A stretch of 64,000 bases of DNA, from NCBI RefSeq assembly GCF_020707265.1, contig NZ_JAJFEQ010000011.1, positions 1-64,000 on the forward strand, read 5' to 3'. This DNA is from Massilia sp. IC2-477. Its GTDB lineage: Bacteria; Pseudomonadota; Gammaproteobacteria; Burkholderiales; Burkholderiaceae_D. A model generated the notes under the pieces. That model had not been told where the DNA came from, made no database searches, and was given only the letters and a program-made list of their open reading frames with translations. The translations under genes were made by a program, and so were the position numbers. The stretch's first letter is position 1, and each line of letters opens with the position of its first letter. Positions 35,752-43,595 of this stretch are shown here, in pieces.

Positions 35752-37641
35752 ATGAATCGCTACCCCGTCTGGAAATATCTACTGATCGCCGTCGCGCTCC
35801 TGCTGGGCGCGCTGTACACGGCGCCGAACTACTTCGGCGAGTCGCCGGCACTGCAGGTCACCACCGGTAAGTCGACGGTCAATATCACCAGCGCCACCGT
35901 CGGCCTGGTCGAAGATGCGCTCAAGCGCAACGGTGTTCCGGCCACCGCGGTCGGCCTCGAAGGCACCGGCAACAGCACCTCGGTGCGCGCCCGTTTCGCC
36001 AGCACCGACGCCCAGTTCAAGGCCAAGCTGGCGCTCGAACGCGACCTCAACCGCGACCGCGAAAATCCCGATTACATCGTCACCGTCAACCTGGTGAAGA
36101 ACACCCCGACCTGGATGGAAAAAATCGGCGCCAAGCCGATGAACCTGGGCCTGGACCTGCGTGGCGGCGTCCACTTCCTGCTGCAGGTCGACGGCAAGGC
36201 CGTGCTCGACACCAAGGTGAAGGGCGTGCAGGCTGCCGTGCGCAGCCAGCTGCGCGACAAGAACATCCGCCACGCCGGCATCGAGCGCGTTGGCGACAGC
36301 ATCGAAGTGCGCTTCCGCGACGCCCAGACCCGCGCCGCGGGCCGCAGCGCGCTGGCTTCGCAATACCAGGACCTGGCGTTTGCCGAGACCGCCGACGGCA
36401 CCGAGATGAAGCTGGTCGTCACCCTCAAGCCGGACGCGCTCAAGCGCACCGTGGAAGACGGCGTCAAGCAGAACATCGCCACCCTGTCCAAGCGTATCAA
36501 TGAACTGGGCACCACCGAGCCGCTGATCCAGCAGCAGGGCGCCGACCGCATCATCGTCCAGCTGCCGGGCGTGCAGGACGTGGCGCGCGCCAAGGACATC
36601 ATCGGCCGCACCGCCACCCTCGAACTGCGCATGGTCGATTCGACCGTGACCCCGGGCACCGAGCTGACCGCTGCCATCCCGCTGAACTCGGAACTGTTCA
36701 CCGAAGGCCGCGGCGCCCCGGTCGTGGTGTCGAAGGACATCATCCTGACCGGCGACTACATCTCGAGCGCCGTCGCCAGCTTCGACCAGAACCAGCAGCC
36801 GGCCGTTTCCCTCGACCTGAACGGCGACGGCGGCCGCCGCATCCGCCAGGCTACCCGCGACAACGTCGGCAAGCGTATGGCGATCCTGCTGAAGGAAAAA
36901 GGCAAGTACAGCGTACTGTCGGCCCCGACCATCCAGAGCGAACTGGGTTCGACCTTCCAGATCACCAACATGGGCACCTCGGAAGACGCCAACGAGCTGG
37001 CGCTGCTGCTGCGCTCGGGCGCGCTGTCGGCGCCGATGGAATTCATCGAGGAACGCGTGATCGGCCCGCAGCTGGGCGCCGAGAACATCTCGCGCGGCCT
37101 GCACTCGACCGTCTGGGGCTTCGTGGCGATCGCGGTCTTCATGATCCTCTACTACCACCTGGTCGGCTTCTTCAGCGCACTGGCGCTGGCGGCCAACGTG
37201 CTGTTCCTGCTGGCGCTGCTGTCGCTGATGCAGATCACACTGACCCTGCCGGGTATCGCGGCAATCGCGCTGGCGCTCGGTATGGCGATTGACGCCAACG
37301 TCCTGATCAACGAGCGCATCCGAGAGGAATTGCGCGCGGGCGCGGCGCCGCAGGTGGCGATCAACGCCGGCTTCAAGCACGCCTGGGACACGATTTTCGA
37401 CTCCAACGTCACCACCCTGATCGTCGGCCTGGCGCTCCTGATCTTCGGTTCCGGTGCGATCCGCGGCTTCGCCGTGGTGCACTGCCTGGGCATCCTGACC
37501 TCGATGTTCTCGGCCGTGTTCGTGGCCCGTGGCCTGATCAACCTCTGGTACGGCCGCAAGAAGAAGCTGAGCCACATCTCGATCGGCACGGTCTGGAAAG
37601 AAGGTTTTACGCCTAATCAGCAACAAGCGACTCAGGAATAA
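35752..37641 (+). CDS. secD: Protein translocase subunit SecD
   Basis: 629 residues from the ATG at 35752 (MNRYPVWKY); a GTG nine codons upstream is less likely. One N-terminal helix, a large periplasmic P1 domain with the conserved LGLDLRGGVHFLLQVDGK (about 138-155), and five C-terminal helices carrying LGMAIDANVLINERIREEL (about 518-536), the proton-relay Asp region shared with RND proteins. SecD uses the proton motive force with SecF to pull exported proteins through SecYEG. secF starts 2 bases after its stop. Confidence 0.96.
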   Translation: MNRYPVWKYLLIAVALLLGALYTAPNYFGESPALQVTTGKSTVNITSATVGLVEDALKRNGVPATAVGLEGTGNSTSVRARFASTDAQFKAKLALERDLNRDRENPDYIVTVNLVKNTPTWMEKIGAKPMNLGLDLRGGVHFLLQVDGKAVLDTKVKGVQAAVRSQLRDKNIRHAGIERVGDSIEVRFRDAQTRAAGRSALASQYQDLAFAETADGTEMKLVVTLKPDALKRTVEDGVKQNIATLSKRINELGTTEPLIQQQGADRIIVQLPGVQDVARAKDIIGRTATLELRMVDSTVTPGTELTAAIPLNSELFTEGRGAPVVVSKDIILTGDYISSAVASFDQNQQPAVSLDLNGDGGRRIRQATRDNVGKRMAILLKEKGKYSVLSAPTIQSELGSTFQITNMGTSEDANELALLLRSGALSAPMEFIEERVIGPQLGAENISRGLHSTVWGFVAIAVFMILYYHLVGFFSALALAANVLFLLALLSLMQITLTLPGIAAIALALGMAIDANVLINERIREELRAGAAPQVAINAGFKHAWDTIFDSNVTTLIVGLALLIFGSGAIRGFAVVHCLGILTSMFSAVFVARGLINLWYGRKKKLSHISIGTVWKEGFTPNQQQATQE

Positions 37642-37643
37642 AG

Positions 37644-38666
37644 ATGGAATTTTTCAAGATCAAACGGGACATCCCGTTCATGCGTCACGCCCTGATCCTC
37701 AATGCGATCTCGGTGGTGACCTTCCTGGCGGCGGTGTTCTTCCTGGTGACCAAGGGCCTGCATTTCTCGGTCGAGTTCACCGGCGGCACCGTGATGGAAC
37801 TGCAGTATCCGCACGCCGCCGACCAGGAAAAGATCCGCACCACGCTGCGTGCAAACGGCTTCGAGGCGCCTGAGGTGACCAGCTTCGGCACCGCCCAGAG
37901 CGTGCTGCTGCGCCTGCCGATCGTCGAAGGCCAGGCCGCGGCCGGCACCTCGACCCGCGCCTTCAACGCCGTCTGCGCCTCGGAGCAGGGCACGCCGAAG
38001 GTCACCCAGGTGACCACCGACAAGGGCCAGCAGGTCAACCGCACCAGCTGCGTCAGCGCGGCCGGCCAGGAACTGGTGAGCCTGCAGCGCGTCGAAGCCG
38101 TCGGCGCAGCGGTCGGCGACGAGCTGGCCCAGAACGGCCTGAACGCCCTGCTGATGGTGATCATCGGTGTGGTCGTCTACCTGGCGGTGCGCTTCGAATG
38201 GAAATTCGCCGTCTCGGCCATCATCGCGAACCTGCACGACGTGGTCATCATCCTGGGCTTCTTCGCCTTCTTCGAGTGGGAATTCTCGCTGACGGTGCTG
38301 GCGGCGATCCTGGCGGTGCTGGGCTACTCAGTCAACGAATCGGTCGTCATCTTCGACCGAATCCGTGAAATGTTCCGCAAGCAGCGCAAGATGAGCGTGG
38401 AGCAGGTGATCGACCATGCGATCACCAGCACCATCTCGCGTACCATCATCACCCACGGTTCGACCCAGATGATGGTGCTGTCGATGCTGTTCTTCGGCGG
38501 CCACGCGCTGCATTATTTCGCCATGGCGCTGACCATCGGCATTTGCTTCGGTATTTATTCCTCGGTGTTCGTCGCCGCGGCCCTGGCCATGTGGCTGGGC
38601 GTCAAGCGCGAAGACCTGATCAAGCCGATCAAGGAAAAAGACGAGACCGACGGCGCCGTGGTCTGA
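37644..38666 (+). CDS. secF: Protein translocase subunit SecF
   Basis: 340 residues. Six membrane helices with a periplasmic loop between helices 1 and 2 (VEFTGGTVMELQYP) and the conserved LGYSVNESVVIFDRIREMF (about 229-247). It pairs with SecD. The operon is closed by a strong terminator at 38683-38719. Confidence 0.96.
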   Translation: MEFFKIKRDIPFMRHALILNAISVVTFLAAVFFLVTKGLHFSVEFTGGTVMELQYPHAADQEKIRTTLRANGFEAPEVTSFGTAQSVLLRLPIVEGQAAAGTSTRAFNAVCASEQGTPKVTQVTTDKGQQVNRTSCVSAAGQELVSLQRVEAVGAAVGDELAQNGLNALLMVIIGVVVYLAVRFEWKFAVSAIIANLHDVVIILGFFAFFEWEFSLTVLAAILAVLGYSVNESVVIFDRIREMFRKQRKMSVEQVIDHAITSTISRTIITHGSTQMMVLSMLFFGGHALHYFAMALTIGICFGIYSSVFVAAALAMWLGVKREDLIKPIKEKDETDGAVV

Positions 38667-38682
38667 AACCCGACCGTGTCAA

Positions 38683-38719
38683 AAAATGCCGCCCGGCCCC
38701 TGCCGTGGCGGCATTTTTT
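38683..38719 (+). terminator. Terminator of the yajC-secD-secF operon
   Basis: AAAATGCCGCC pairs with GGCGGCATTTT around a 13-base loop, with T run 714-719. It lies 16 bases past the secF stop. Confidence 0.88.
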
Positions 38720-38767
38720 ACATCCAGATCAAGGAATGTGACAATTTGGCTGTTTATGTGTGGTAAC

Positions 38768-38799
38768 GCACAGAGTAGGCTGGGCCCGACTCCTATAGT
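38768..38799 (+). promoter_or_regulatory. Promoter of sRNA-like unit, copy 1
   Basis: GCAC (38768-38771), exactly 22 bases, then TATAGT (38794-38799) within CCTATAGTG. The same GCAC-N22-TATAGT spacing is kept in all three copies although the bases between them differ. There is no TTGACA-like -35 at 17 bases, so an activator or an alternative sigma factor is likely. Confidence 0.6.
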
Positions 38800-38805
38800 G
38801 GACCT

Positions 38806-38870
38806 GTCTCTTTCAGGACATCCCTAGTTTTGGACTTCACCCGCTCCCCAACCGGAGCGGGTTTTTTTTT
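38806..38870 (+). ncRNA. sRNA-like unit, copy 1
   Basis: A predicted RNA of about 64 bases. Sequence identity with copies 2 and 3 starts at G38806, exactly +1 for a -10 at 38794, and continues for 32 bases: GTCTCTTTCAGGACATC through CCTAGTTTTGGACTT. An intrinsic terminator follows (CCCGCTCC at 840-847 with GGAGCGGG at 854-861, then nine T). The invariant part is C/U rich and mostly unpaired, with CUCUUUC and CAUCCCU stretches that could pair with ribosome-binding sites. No reading frame of note. The RNA ends 8 bases before the stop of the convergent FAD oxidase gene. Confidence 0.7.
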
Positions 38871-38877
38871 GCCCGAT

Positions 38878-40296
38878 TCACGGCTGGAGGTAGGCTGCCC
38901 ACAATGCATTGGACAAGCGCCCGCCTGGGTCGACCCTGCGTTTGATTTCCCGCAATTGCTGTGCTTCCGGGTAGGCACGTTCGAACTGGCTGCGGGTGGC
39001 ATGCAGCTGGTAGGGCAGGTAGTAGCGGCCGCCGAAGGCCAGGGCGGTCTCGATCATCTCGCGGGTCCAGTCGCCGGCGCGGCGTTGCGCCTCGGCGTGG
39101 GTGCGCTGCTTGTAATAGACAACGAAGGAAAACACCTCTTCCTTCGCCCATGGCAGCAGCGCAGTGCTATCGGCCGGGGAATGGCGCACCGACACGTTCA
39201 AGACCCGGGCTCCGTGCTTGCGGATCACGGCCGCCATCGCACGCGCATAGGCGGCGAAGTGCCGCACCGGGATGAAATATTCCTGCAGCACATAGGTCGA
39301 GATGCTGCGGGTGCGCGGTTCCAGCTCTCCGACGTCGAGGCTGGCTTCGTGGTTGCGCCACTTCACGGCCGGGCGCGCCAGCAGCAGCGGATGGATCAGT
39401 TTACTGCGCAGCAGGTCGCCGCGCGGCAGCTCAGTCATGGCGAACAGCGCGTTCTGTTCCAGCCCGTAGGACTGGCCGCGCGGCACCAGGCGGGCGGTTT
39501 CCGTCAGCGCCTTCGTGCTGCGGCGCCAGGACACCGCCACCGGCGCATCGAACAGCGGCGGCAGCAGGTCGGCGTTGTGGAAGACGCAGTCGCCTTGATC
39601 GGCCATGCGCCGGAACCAGGCGGGATAGTCGTCCAGCGAAACCTCCTCGACCTGGCGTTCGATGCGGGTGTTGCGGGCCAGGTCGAGTTCCACTTCGGTG
39701 ATGATGCCGACGGCGCCATAGCCACCCACGGCCGCACGAAACAGCTCGGCATTCCGGCTGCGCGTCGCTTCCACCACCGAACCGTCCGCCAGCACCAGCT
39801 GCAGCGCGCGGACCGAATTCACCACCGGCCCGTTGCCGACATAGCGTCCGTGTGCGTTCACGGAGACCGCGCCGCCGACAGTGAAATTCGCAAAGCTCTG
39901 CATGGTGTGCACGGCCAGGCCGAGCGGATCGAGCGCGTCCTGCAGCTCGCGCCAGCGCATCCCGGCCTGGACCCGGGCTGTCTTCGCCTGCGGATCGAGG
40001 AGCAGGAGCCGGTTCATGCCACGCATGTCGAGGTGCAGTCCGCCCCGGATCGCGACCTGGCTGCCCATGCTGTAGCGACCGCCGCCGACTGCGATCCGTC
40101 CCGGCCAGTCGCGCACGGCCTGCGCCACCTCCTCGGTCGAGGCAGGCGCCGCGACGCGCGCCACTTCCACCGGGTACAGCCCGGTGACATTCGGGATCAG
40201 GATGCCGGGCGCGGCCACGGCCGGTAGCGGCGACAGGCTCAAGAGGCCAGCCCCGGCCATGGCCTGGACGAGGAAGCGGCGGCGCGAAGGATGCAT
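38878..40296 (-). CDS. Tat-exported FAD-linked oxidase (L-gulonolactone/D-arabinonolactone oxidase type)
   Basis: 472 residues from the ATG at 40296, which begins a twin-arginine signal (SRRRFLVQAMAGAGLLSL). FAD domain of the VAO/PCMH fold about 50-230 (RIAVGGGRYSMGSQVAIRGG, then FTVGGAVSVNAHGRYVGNG) and a C-terminal aldonolactone-oxidase-like domain ending RRVDPGGRLSNALWAAYL. In lactone oxidases the first FAD loop usually has a His that binds FAD covalently (GHS motif); here it reads GGRYSM, so covalent attachment there seems lost. The substrate is unknown. It sits between sRNA-like copy 1 (convergent) and copies 2 and 3 (divergent). Confidence 0.82.
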   Translation of the reverse strand: MHPSRRRFLVQAMAGAGLLSLSPLPAVAAPGILIPNVTGLYPVEVARVAAPASTEEVAQAVRDWPGRIAVGGGRYSMGSQVAIRGGLHLDMRGMNRLLLLDPQAKTARVQAGMRWRELQDALDPLGLAVHTMQSFANFTVGGAVSVNAHGRYVGNGPVVNSVRALQLVLADGSVVEATRSRNAELFRAAVGGYGAVGIITEVELDLARNTRIERQVEEVSLDDYPAWFRRMADQGDCVFHNADLLPPLFDAPVAVSWRRSTKALTETARLVPRGQSYGLEQNALFAMTELPRGDLLRSKLIHPLLLARPAVKWRNHEASLDVGELEPRTRSISTYVLQEYFIPVRHFAAYARAMAAVIRKHGARVLNVSVRHSPADSTALLPWAKEEVFSFVVYYKQRTHAEAQRRAGDWTREMIETALAFGGRYYLPYQLHATRSQFERAYPEAQQLREIKRRVDPGGRLSNALWAAYLQP

Positions 40297-40447
40297 GTGC
40301 GGATTGGAGAAAGTTGTCGGACCTGCAGCTTGCCCCGAGCTGCCCCGCACCGCCAAGGACAAGCGCCGGCGGTAGCATGGCCCGATACCCCGGGTATCGT
40401 ACGGGGCCAAAAAAAGATCAGGAAGAGAATGCTGTAAGTGAATCAGC

Positions 40448-40479
40448 GCACGGAGCGCACCCGGCGCAGGCCCTATAGT
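40448..40479 (+). promoter_or_regulatory. Promoter of sRNA-like unit, copy 2
   Basis: TCAGCGCAC ending at 40451, 22 bases, then TATAGT (40474-40479). Copy 3 shares the TCAGCGCAC extension; copy 1 has TAACGCAC. The gap from the oxidase start (40296) to the HDOD stop (40717) is 420 bases, and copies 2 and 3 fill most of it. Confidence 0.6.
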
Positions 40480-40485
40480 GGAACC

Positions 40486-40547
40486 GTCTCTTTCAGGACA
40501 TCCCTAGTTTTGGACTTCACCCGCTCCTCACCGAGCGGGTTTTTTTT
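40486..40547 (+). ncRNA. sRNA-like unit, copy 2
   Basis: About 62 bases. From G40486 it carries the same 32-base invariant segment as copy 1, then a terminator with an 8-bp stem (ACCCGCTC at 519-526, GAGCGGGT at 533-540) and a T run. The loop differs from copy 1 (CTCACC against CCAACC), and sequence between the -10 and +1 also differs, so only the RNA itself is strictly conserved. Confidence 0.7.
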
Positions 40548-40592
40548 CGCCTCCGCGAAAATATCCCGGCATTGCGCTTTGTGTGAGTCAGC

Positions 40593-40624
40593 GCACCGAA
40601 GCAGGCTCATCGAACCCCTATAGT
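40593..40624 (+). promoter_or_regulatory. Promoter of sRNA-like unit, copy 3
   Basis: GTGAGTCAGCGCAC ending at 40596, 22 bases, then TATAGT (40619-40624). Upstream similarity to copy 2 suggests that these two arose by a local duplication. Confidence 0.6.
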
Positions 40625-40630
40625 GAAAGC

Positions 40631-40693
40631 GTCTCTTTCAGGACATCCCTAGTTTTGGACTTTGCCCGCTCCCATCGAGCGGGCATTTTTTTT
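40631..40693 (+). ncRNA. sRNA-like unit, copy 3
   Basis: About 63 bases: invariant 32-base segment from G40631, then a terminator in which the stem has changed on both sides to GCCCGCTC (664-671) and GAGCGGGC (677-684), a compensatory change that keeps pairing, followed by T residues. It ends 24 bases before the stop of the convergent HDOD gene. Confidence 0.7.
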
Positions 40694-40716
40694 GACCTGT
40701 TGGTCAAATGGTCACG

Positions 40717-41550
40717 CTAGAGCAGGGCGGTGGTCAGGCTCTTTACTTCGTCGGCCGATTCCGCCAGCACTTGGGCCAGGGTGCCTTCGCCGATGGTGAA
40801 GTCGATGGTGGCGGCCGAGTCGAGCGTGCTGGCGCCAGGGCGGATGCGCAGCGGAGAAGGGAAGGGGGCCAGATCCTTGGCCAGCAGCAGGGTGTCGCCC
40901 AGGGTTTCCGGCGGCAGCGCGCGCATGCCGTTCCACAGCGCCTCGATGGCGCCCATCACCGGCACCGGCACGCCCAGCTTGAGCAGCACGCCGCGGCCGA
41001 TCGCCACCTGGCCATGTTCGATCCATTCCTCGGCGCAGTCGTCCGCCAGGCCAGGGAATTCCTCGGCGCGCGAGAGCAGGTAGAAGCCGCCGACCTCGTG
41101 CACGATGCCCGCGAACATCGCGGTTTCCGGGTCGACAAAGGAGACGCGGCGCGCGATCACCTGGGCCAGCGCGGCCACGTGGGCCGAGTGGATCCACAGG
41201 GCGTCGGCCTTGGCGCGCAGGTCGGGGTCTGCGATTTCGCTGGCCAGCTGGCGCACGATGACGGAAGCGGCCAGCGCCCCGAGGGTGCGGAAACCGACCC
41301 GCTGCACGGCCGCGCGGACGTTGGTGACGTCGTGGCCGGCGCGGTTGTAGGCCACCGAGTTGGCGATCGCCACGGTGCGCGCCGCCAGCAGGGGCTCGGC
41401 CTGCACCAGGCGCGCCGCCATCTCGGTATGGCAGTCGGGCTCGCCCAGCGCGCGCTGCAGCTTGAGCGTCGCGTCGACGTTCGTTGGAAAGCTGAGTTCG
41501 CCACGGCTTGCCTCGGCGGCGATGCTCTTGAGGGCAGTGAGTCGGTCCAT
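40717..41550 (-). CDS. HDOD domain protein
   Basis: 277 residues, almost all one HDOD domain (LSFPTNVDATLKLQRALGEP at the N-terminus, AARTVAIANSVAYNRAG about 57, VGFRTLGALAASVIVRQL about 84, MFAGIVHEVGGFYLLSR about 143, EALWNGM). HDOD proteins are non-catalytic relatives of HD phosphohydrolases and serve as signalling or regulatory scaffolds. The catalytic HD pair is absent, as expected (HE in VHEVGG). No output domain is fused. It is probably monocistronic. Confidence 0.87.
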   Translation of the reverse strand: MDRLTALKSIAAEASRGELSFPTNVDATLKLQRALGEPDCHTEMAARLVQAEPLLAARTVAIANSVAYNRAGHDVTNVRAAVQRVGFRTLGALAASVIVRQLASEIADPDLRAKADALWIHSAHVAALAQVIARRVSFVDPETAMFAGIVHEVGGFYLLSRAEEFPGLADDCAEEWIEHGQVAIGRGVLLKLGVPVPVMGAIEALWNGMRALPPETLGDTLLLAKDLAPFPSPLRIRPGASTLDSAATIDFTIGEGTLAQVLAESADEVKSLTTALL

Positions 41551-41608
41551 CCAAAAATTATACCCCTATCGCCACGTCCGGCAATGCGGAAGTTGCTTAG
41601 GGGCTATT

Positions 41609-41890
41609 TTAGGCTTCGCCGAAGATGGCGTCGCAGCCTTCCCTTTGTTCTTCGGTATCCTGCAGTTCGTCGACCAGGCCGAGGTCGAGCAGCTCTTCGG
41701 TCGCGTTCATGAAGCTGTTGAGCTTGGTCGCGCCGATGAGGCGGTAGATCTCGCCGGCTTCGTTGCGCACGCCGATCAGCATGGCTTCCTGCCTGACTTC
41801 GTCCAGCGGAGCGATGTCCAGCAGGATGTTGCCGATGATGTGCTTGTCAAAATGGGCAGGCTTTTTGCCTTCGATCAGGGATGTTTTCAA
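41609..41890 (-). CDS. Conserved small protein of unknown function
   Basis: 93 residues, acidic, no signal peptide or membrane segment. I do not recognise the family. Features: DKHIIGNILLDIAPLDEVRQ (about 15-34), a short beta-rich part (EAMLIGVRNEAGEIYRLIG), and a Glu/Asp-rich helical C-terminus. Its ATG overlaps the stop of the marR gene by four bases (ATGA), so it is translationally coupled to that regulator and may be its target or partner. Confidence 0.7.
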   Translation of the reverse strand: MKTSLIEGKKPAHFDKHIIGNILLDIAPLDEVRQEAMLIGVRNEAGEIYRLIGATKLNSFMNATEELLDLGLVDELQDTEEQREGCDAIFGEA

Positions 41891-42351
41891 GGCAATTCCT
41901 TTGCTTGTGGAGAGTGGGGAGGAACGCCGGCGGCGATCTGGTCACGCAATCTGCGCAGCACGCTTTCCAGCGCGTCGAAGTCGGCCTCGCCATACTGTGC
42001 GAACAATTGCTTGCCGTGCGCGACCACCTTCGGGAACACATCGGCGAACACCCCTTCGCCCGCGGGGCTCAAGCGCACGAAGAAGGAGCGCTTGTCGTCG
42101 CTGCTCTGTTCGCGCAGCACCAGGCCTTTCTGCTCCAGCCGTTCGATCACGCCGGTGAGCGTGCCCTTGGTGATCAGGGTGCGCTCGCCGAGTTCCTTGT
42201 AGCTCATGCCGGGCGTGTTGCCCAGCGTGGCAATGATATCGAACTGCGCGTGCGTCAAGCCGTGCTGGCGCACGGACTCGCCGGAAAAACGCTCGAAGCC
42301 TTGCATGCACTCGGCCAGCAGCCGGACACTCTTTAAATATCGTTCCCCCAT
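41887..42351 (-). CDS. MarR-family transcriptional regulator
   Basis: 154 residues. Winged-helix domain about 30-115: LTHAQFDIIATLGNTPGMSY, recognition helix ITKGTLTGVIERLEQKGLV, and wing SSDDKRSFFVRLSPAGE with the conserved Asp-Arg pair. MarR proteins usually repress their own operon and nearby genes in response to aromatic or oxidising compounds. The small protein follows with a 4-base overlap; argR is divergent across 129 bases. Confidence 0.9.
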   Translation of the reverse strand: MGERYLKSVRLLAECMQGFERFSGESVRQHGLTHAQFDIIATLGNTPGMSYKELGERTLITKGTLTGVIERLEQKGLVLREQSSDDKRSFFVRLSPAGEGVFADVFPKVVAHGKQLFAQYGEADFDALESVLRRLRDQIAAGVPPHSPQAKELP

Positions 42352-42480
42352 GGGGCAGGATTATAGCTGGCCACCGCGGTTTTGCCGGATCGGCATGTGC
42401 GGCGGACGGAACGGCGGGAAATGGTCTCCGATGTTCTCCGGTATGATGTCGGGCCATGCGACCCGCCCGAATCCGCCCCG

Positions 42481-43422
42481 ATGCAGCCTGCTGACCTGTC
42501 CCAACTGGCACAGGAACGGCCGCTGCGTGTGCTGCTGGTGAATGCGGGCGAGCCGGACATGCTGACCTGGTCCGGCCTGGTCCAGCCGCTGCGCCTCGCG
42601 GCCAAGCTGCTGGGCCCGGAGCTGCTGCACGTCGACGTGCGCAGCCCCGACAAGTTCAGCGCCGACGCCGGTCGTCACTGGCACCTGGTGCTGCTGGTGG
42701 CGGACGAGGCCGAGGCCGCCCTGAAGCCCGCCAACTGCCGCGCCCTGGTCGAGCGCTGCCGCGCGGCGCCGTTCTGGGGCGGGGTCGGCGCCGGCGTCTT
42801 GTGGCTGGCCGACGCCGGCGCGCTGCACGGCGTGCGCACCGCGCTGCCCTGGGCGCTGTATCCGGACACCAACGCGCTGGCCGAGCAGGCCCTGTTCACC
42901 CCCAACCTCTACGAATTCGACCGCAACCGCCTGACCTGCTGCGGCGGTGCGGCCAGCATCGACTTCGCCCTGACCCTGGTCGAGACGATCTTCGGCGCCA
43001 CGGTCCAGGCGCAGGTGAAGGAAATCCTGTGCGTGGACCGGGTGCGCGGCAAGGACGAGCGCCAGCGGGTGGCGCTGCAGGCCAGGTTCGGCACCCTGCA
43101 GCCGAAGCTGACCGAGGCAGTGGCCCTGATGGAAGCCAACATCGAAGAACCCCTGTCCACCGACGAGATCGCCGGCCTGGCCGGGATTTCGCGGCGCCAG
43201 CTGGAGCGCCTGTTCAAGCAATACCTCGGCAGCCTGCCATCGCGCTACTACCTCGAACTGCGCCTGCAGCGTGGACGCAAACTGCTGCGCGACACCAATC
43301 ATTCGATCGTGCAGGTTGGGCTGATGTGTGGATTCTCCTCGGGATCGCACTTCTCGACAGCTTTCGGCGCACTGTTCGGCAACACACCCCGCGAAGAGCG
43401 CCGGCGCCGCCTGGCCGAATAA
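42481..43422 (+). CDS. argR: ArgR, AraC/XylS-type regulator of arginine catabolism
   Basis: 313 residues from the ATG at 42481. N-terminal DJ-1/PfpI-like ligand domain (about 20-190) and C-terminal AraC HTH. The C-terminus closely follows Pseudomonas ArgR: LMEANIEEPLSTDEIAGLA, SRRQLERLFKQYLGSLPSRY and CGFSSGSHFSTAFGALFG. In Pseudomonas this regulator activates the arginine succinyltransferase operon and gdhB. Both lie 4.8 kb downstream here, and a matching operator is found before astC. This supports ArgR over other GlxA-family members. It is not the hexameric ArgR repressor of E. coli. Confidence 0.82.
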   Translation: MQPADLSQLAQERPLRVLLVNAGEPDMLTWSGLVQPLRLAAKLLGPELLHVDVRSPDKFSADAGRHWHLVLLVADEAEAALKPANCRALVERCRAAPFWGGVGAGVLWLADAGALHGVRTALPWALYPDTNALAEQALFTPNLYEFDRNRLTCCGGAASIDFALTLVETIFGATVQAQVKEILCVDRVRGKDERQRVALQARFGTLQPKLTEAVALMEANIEEPLSTDEIAGLAGISRRQLERLFKQYLGSLPSRYYLELRLQRGRKLLRDTNHSIVQVGLMCGFSSGSHFSTAFGALFGNTPREERRRRLAE

Positions 43423-43433
43423 GGCGCCCGACC

Positions 43434-43501
43434 CCGCACGATCGTACGTGCGGCACTGTTCCATTTCCAACCTTTTATTGCTTGTCATGGCAGCTGCCAT
43501 G
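43434..43501. repeat. Two inverted repeats upstream of the porin module
   Basis: CCGCACG-ATCGTA-CGTGCGG (43434-43453) just after the argR stop, without a T run; and a perfect 16-base palindrome CATGGCAGCTGCCATG (43486-43501) that could be a regulator site. The 314-base gap 43423-43736 holds these, an FNR box and AT-rich sequence, but no gene that I can support. Confidence 0.55.
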
Positions 43502-43595
43502 TTCAGGCTGAACTGTCACATTTCCAGAAAAATTAACGGATTTGACGACACATTTGACAATGCGTGTTTTCAGAACAACAGCTTGTTCATGAATT

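Noticed and set aside
35779..37626. A 615-codon minus-strand frame opposite secD
   Set aside because: Composition of an antisense shadow; secD is intact and universally conserved.
38793..40693. Reading the three sRNA-like repeats as a CRISPR array or insertion-sequence ends
   Set aside because: Spacing is irregular (1.68 kb and 145 bases), all are in direct orientation with promoters and terminators, and there is no transposase, terminal inverted repeat or target duplication.
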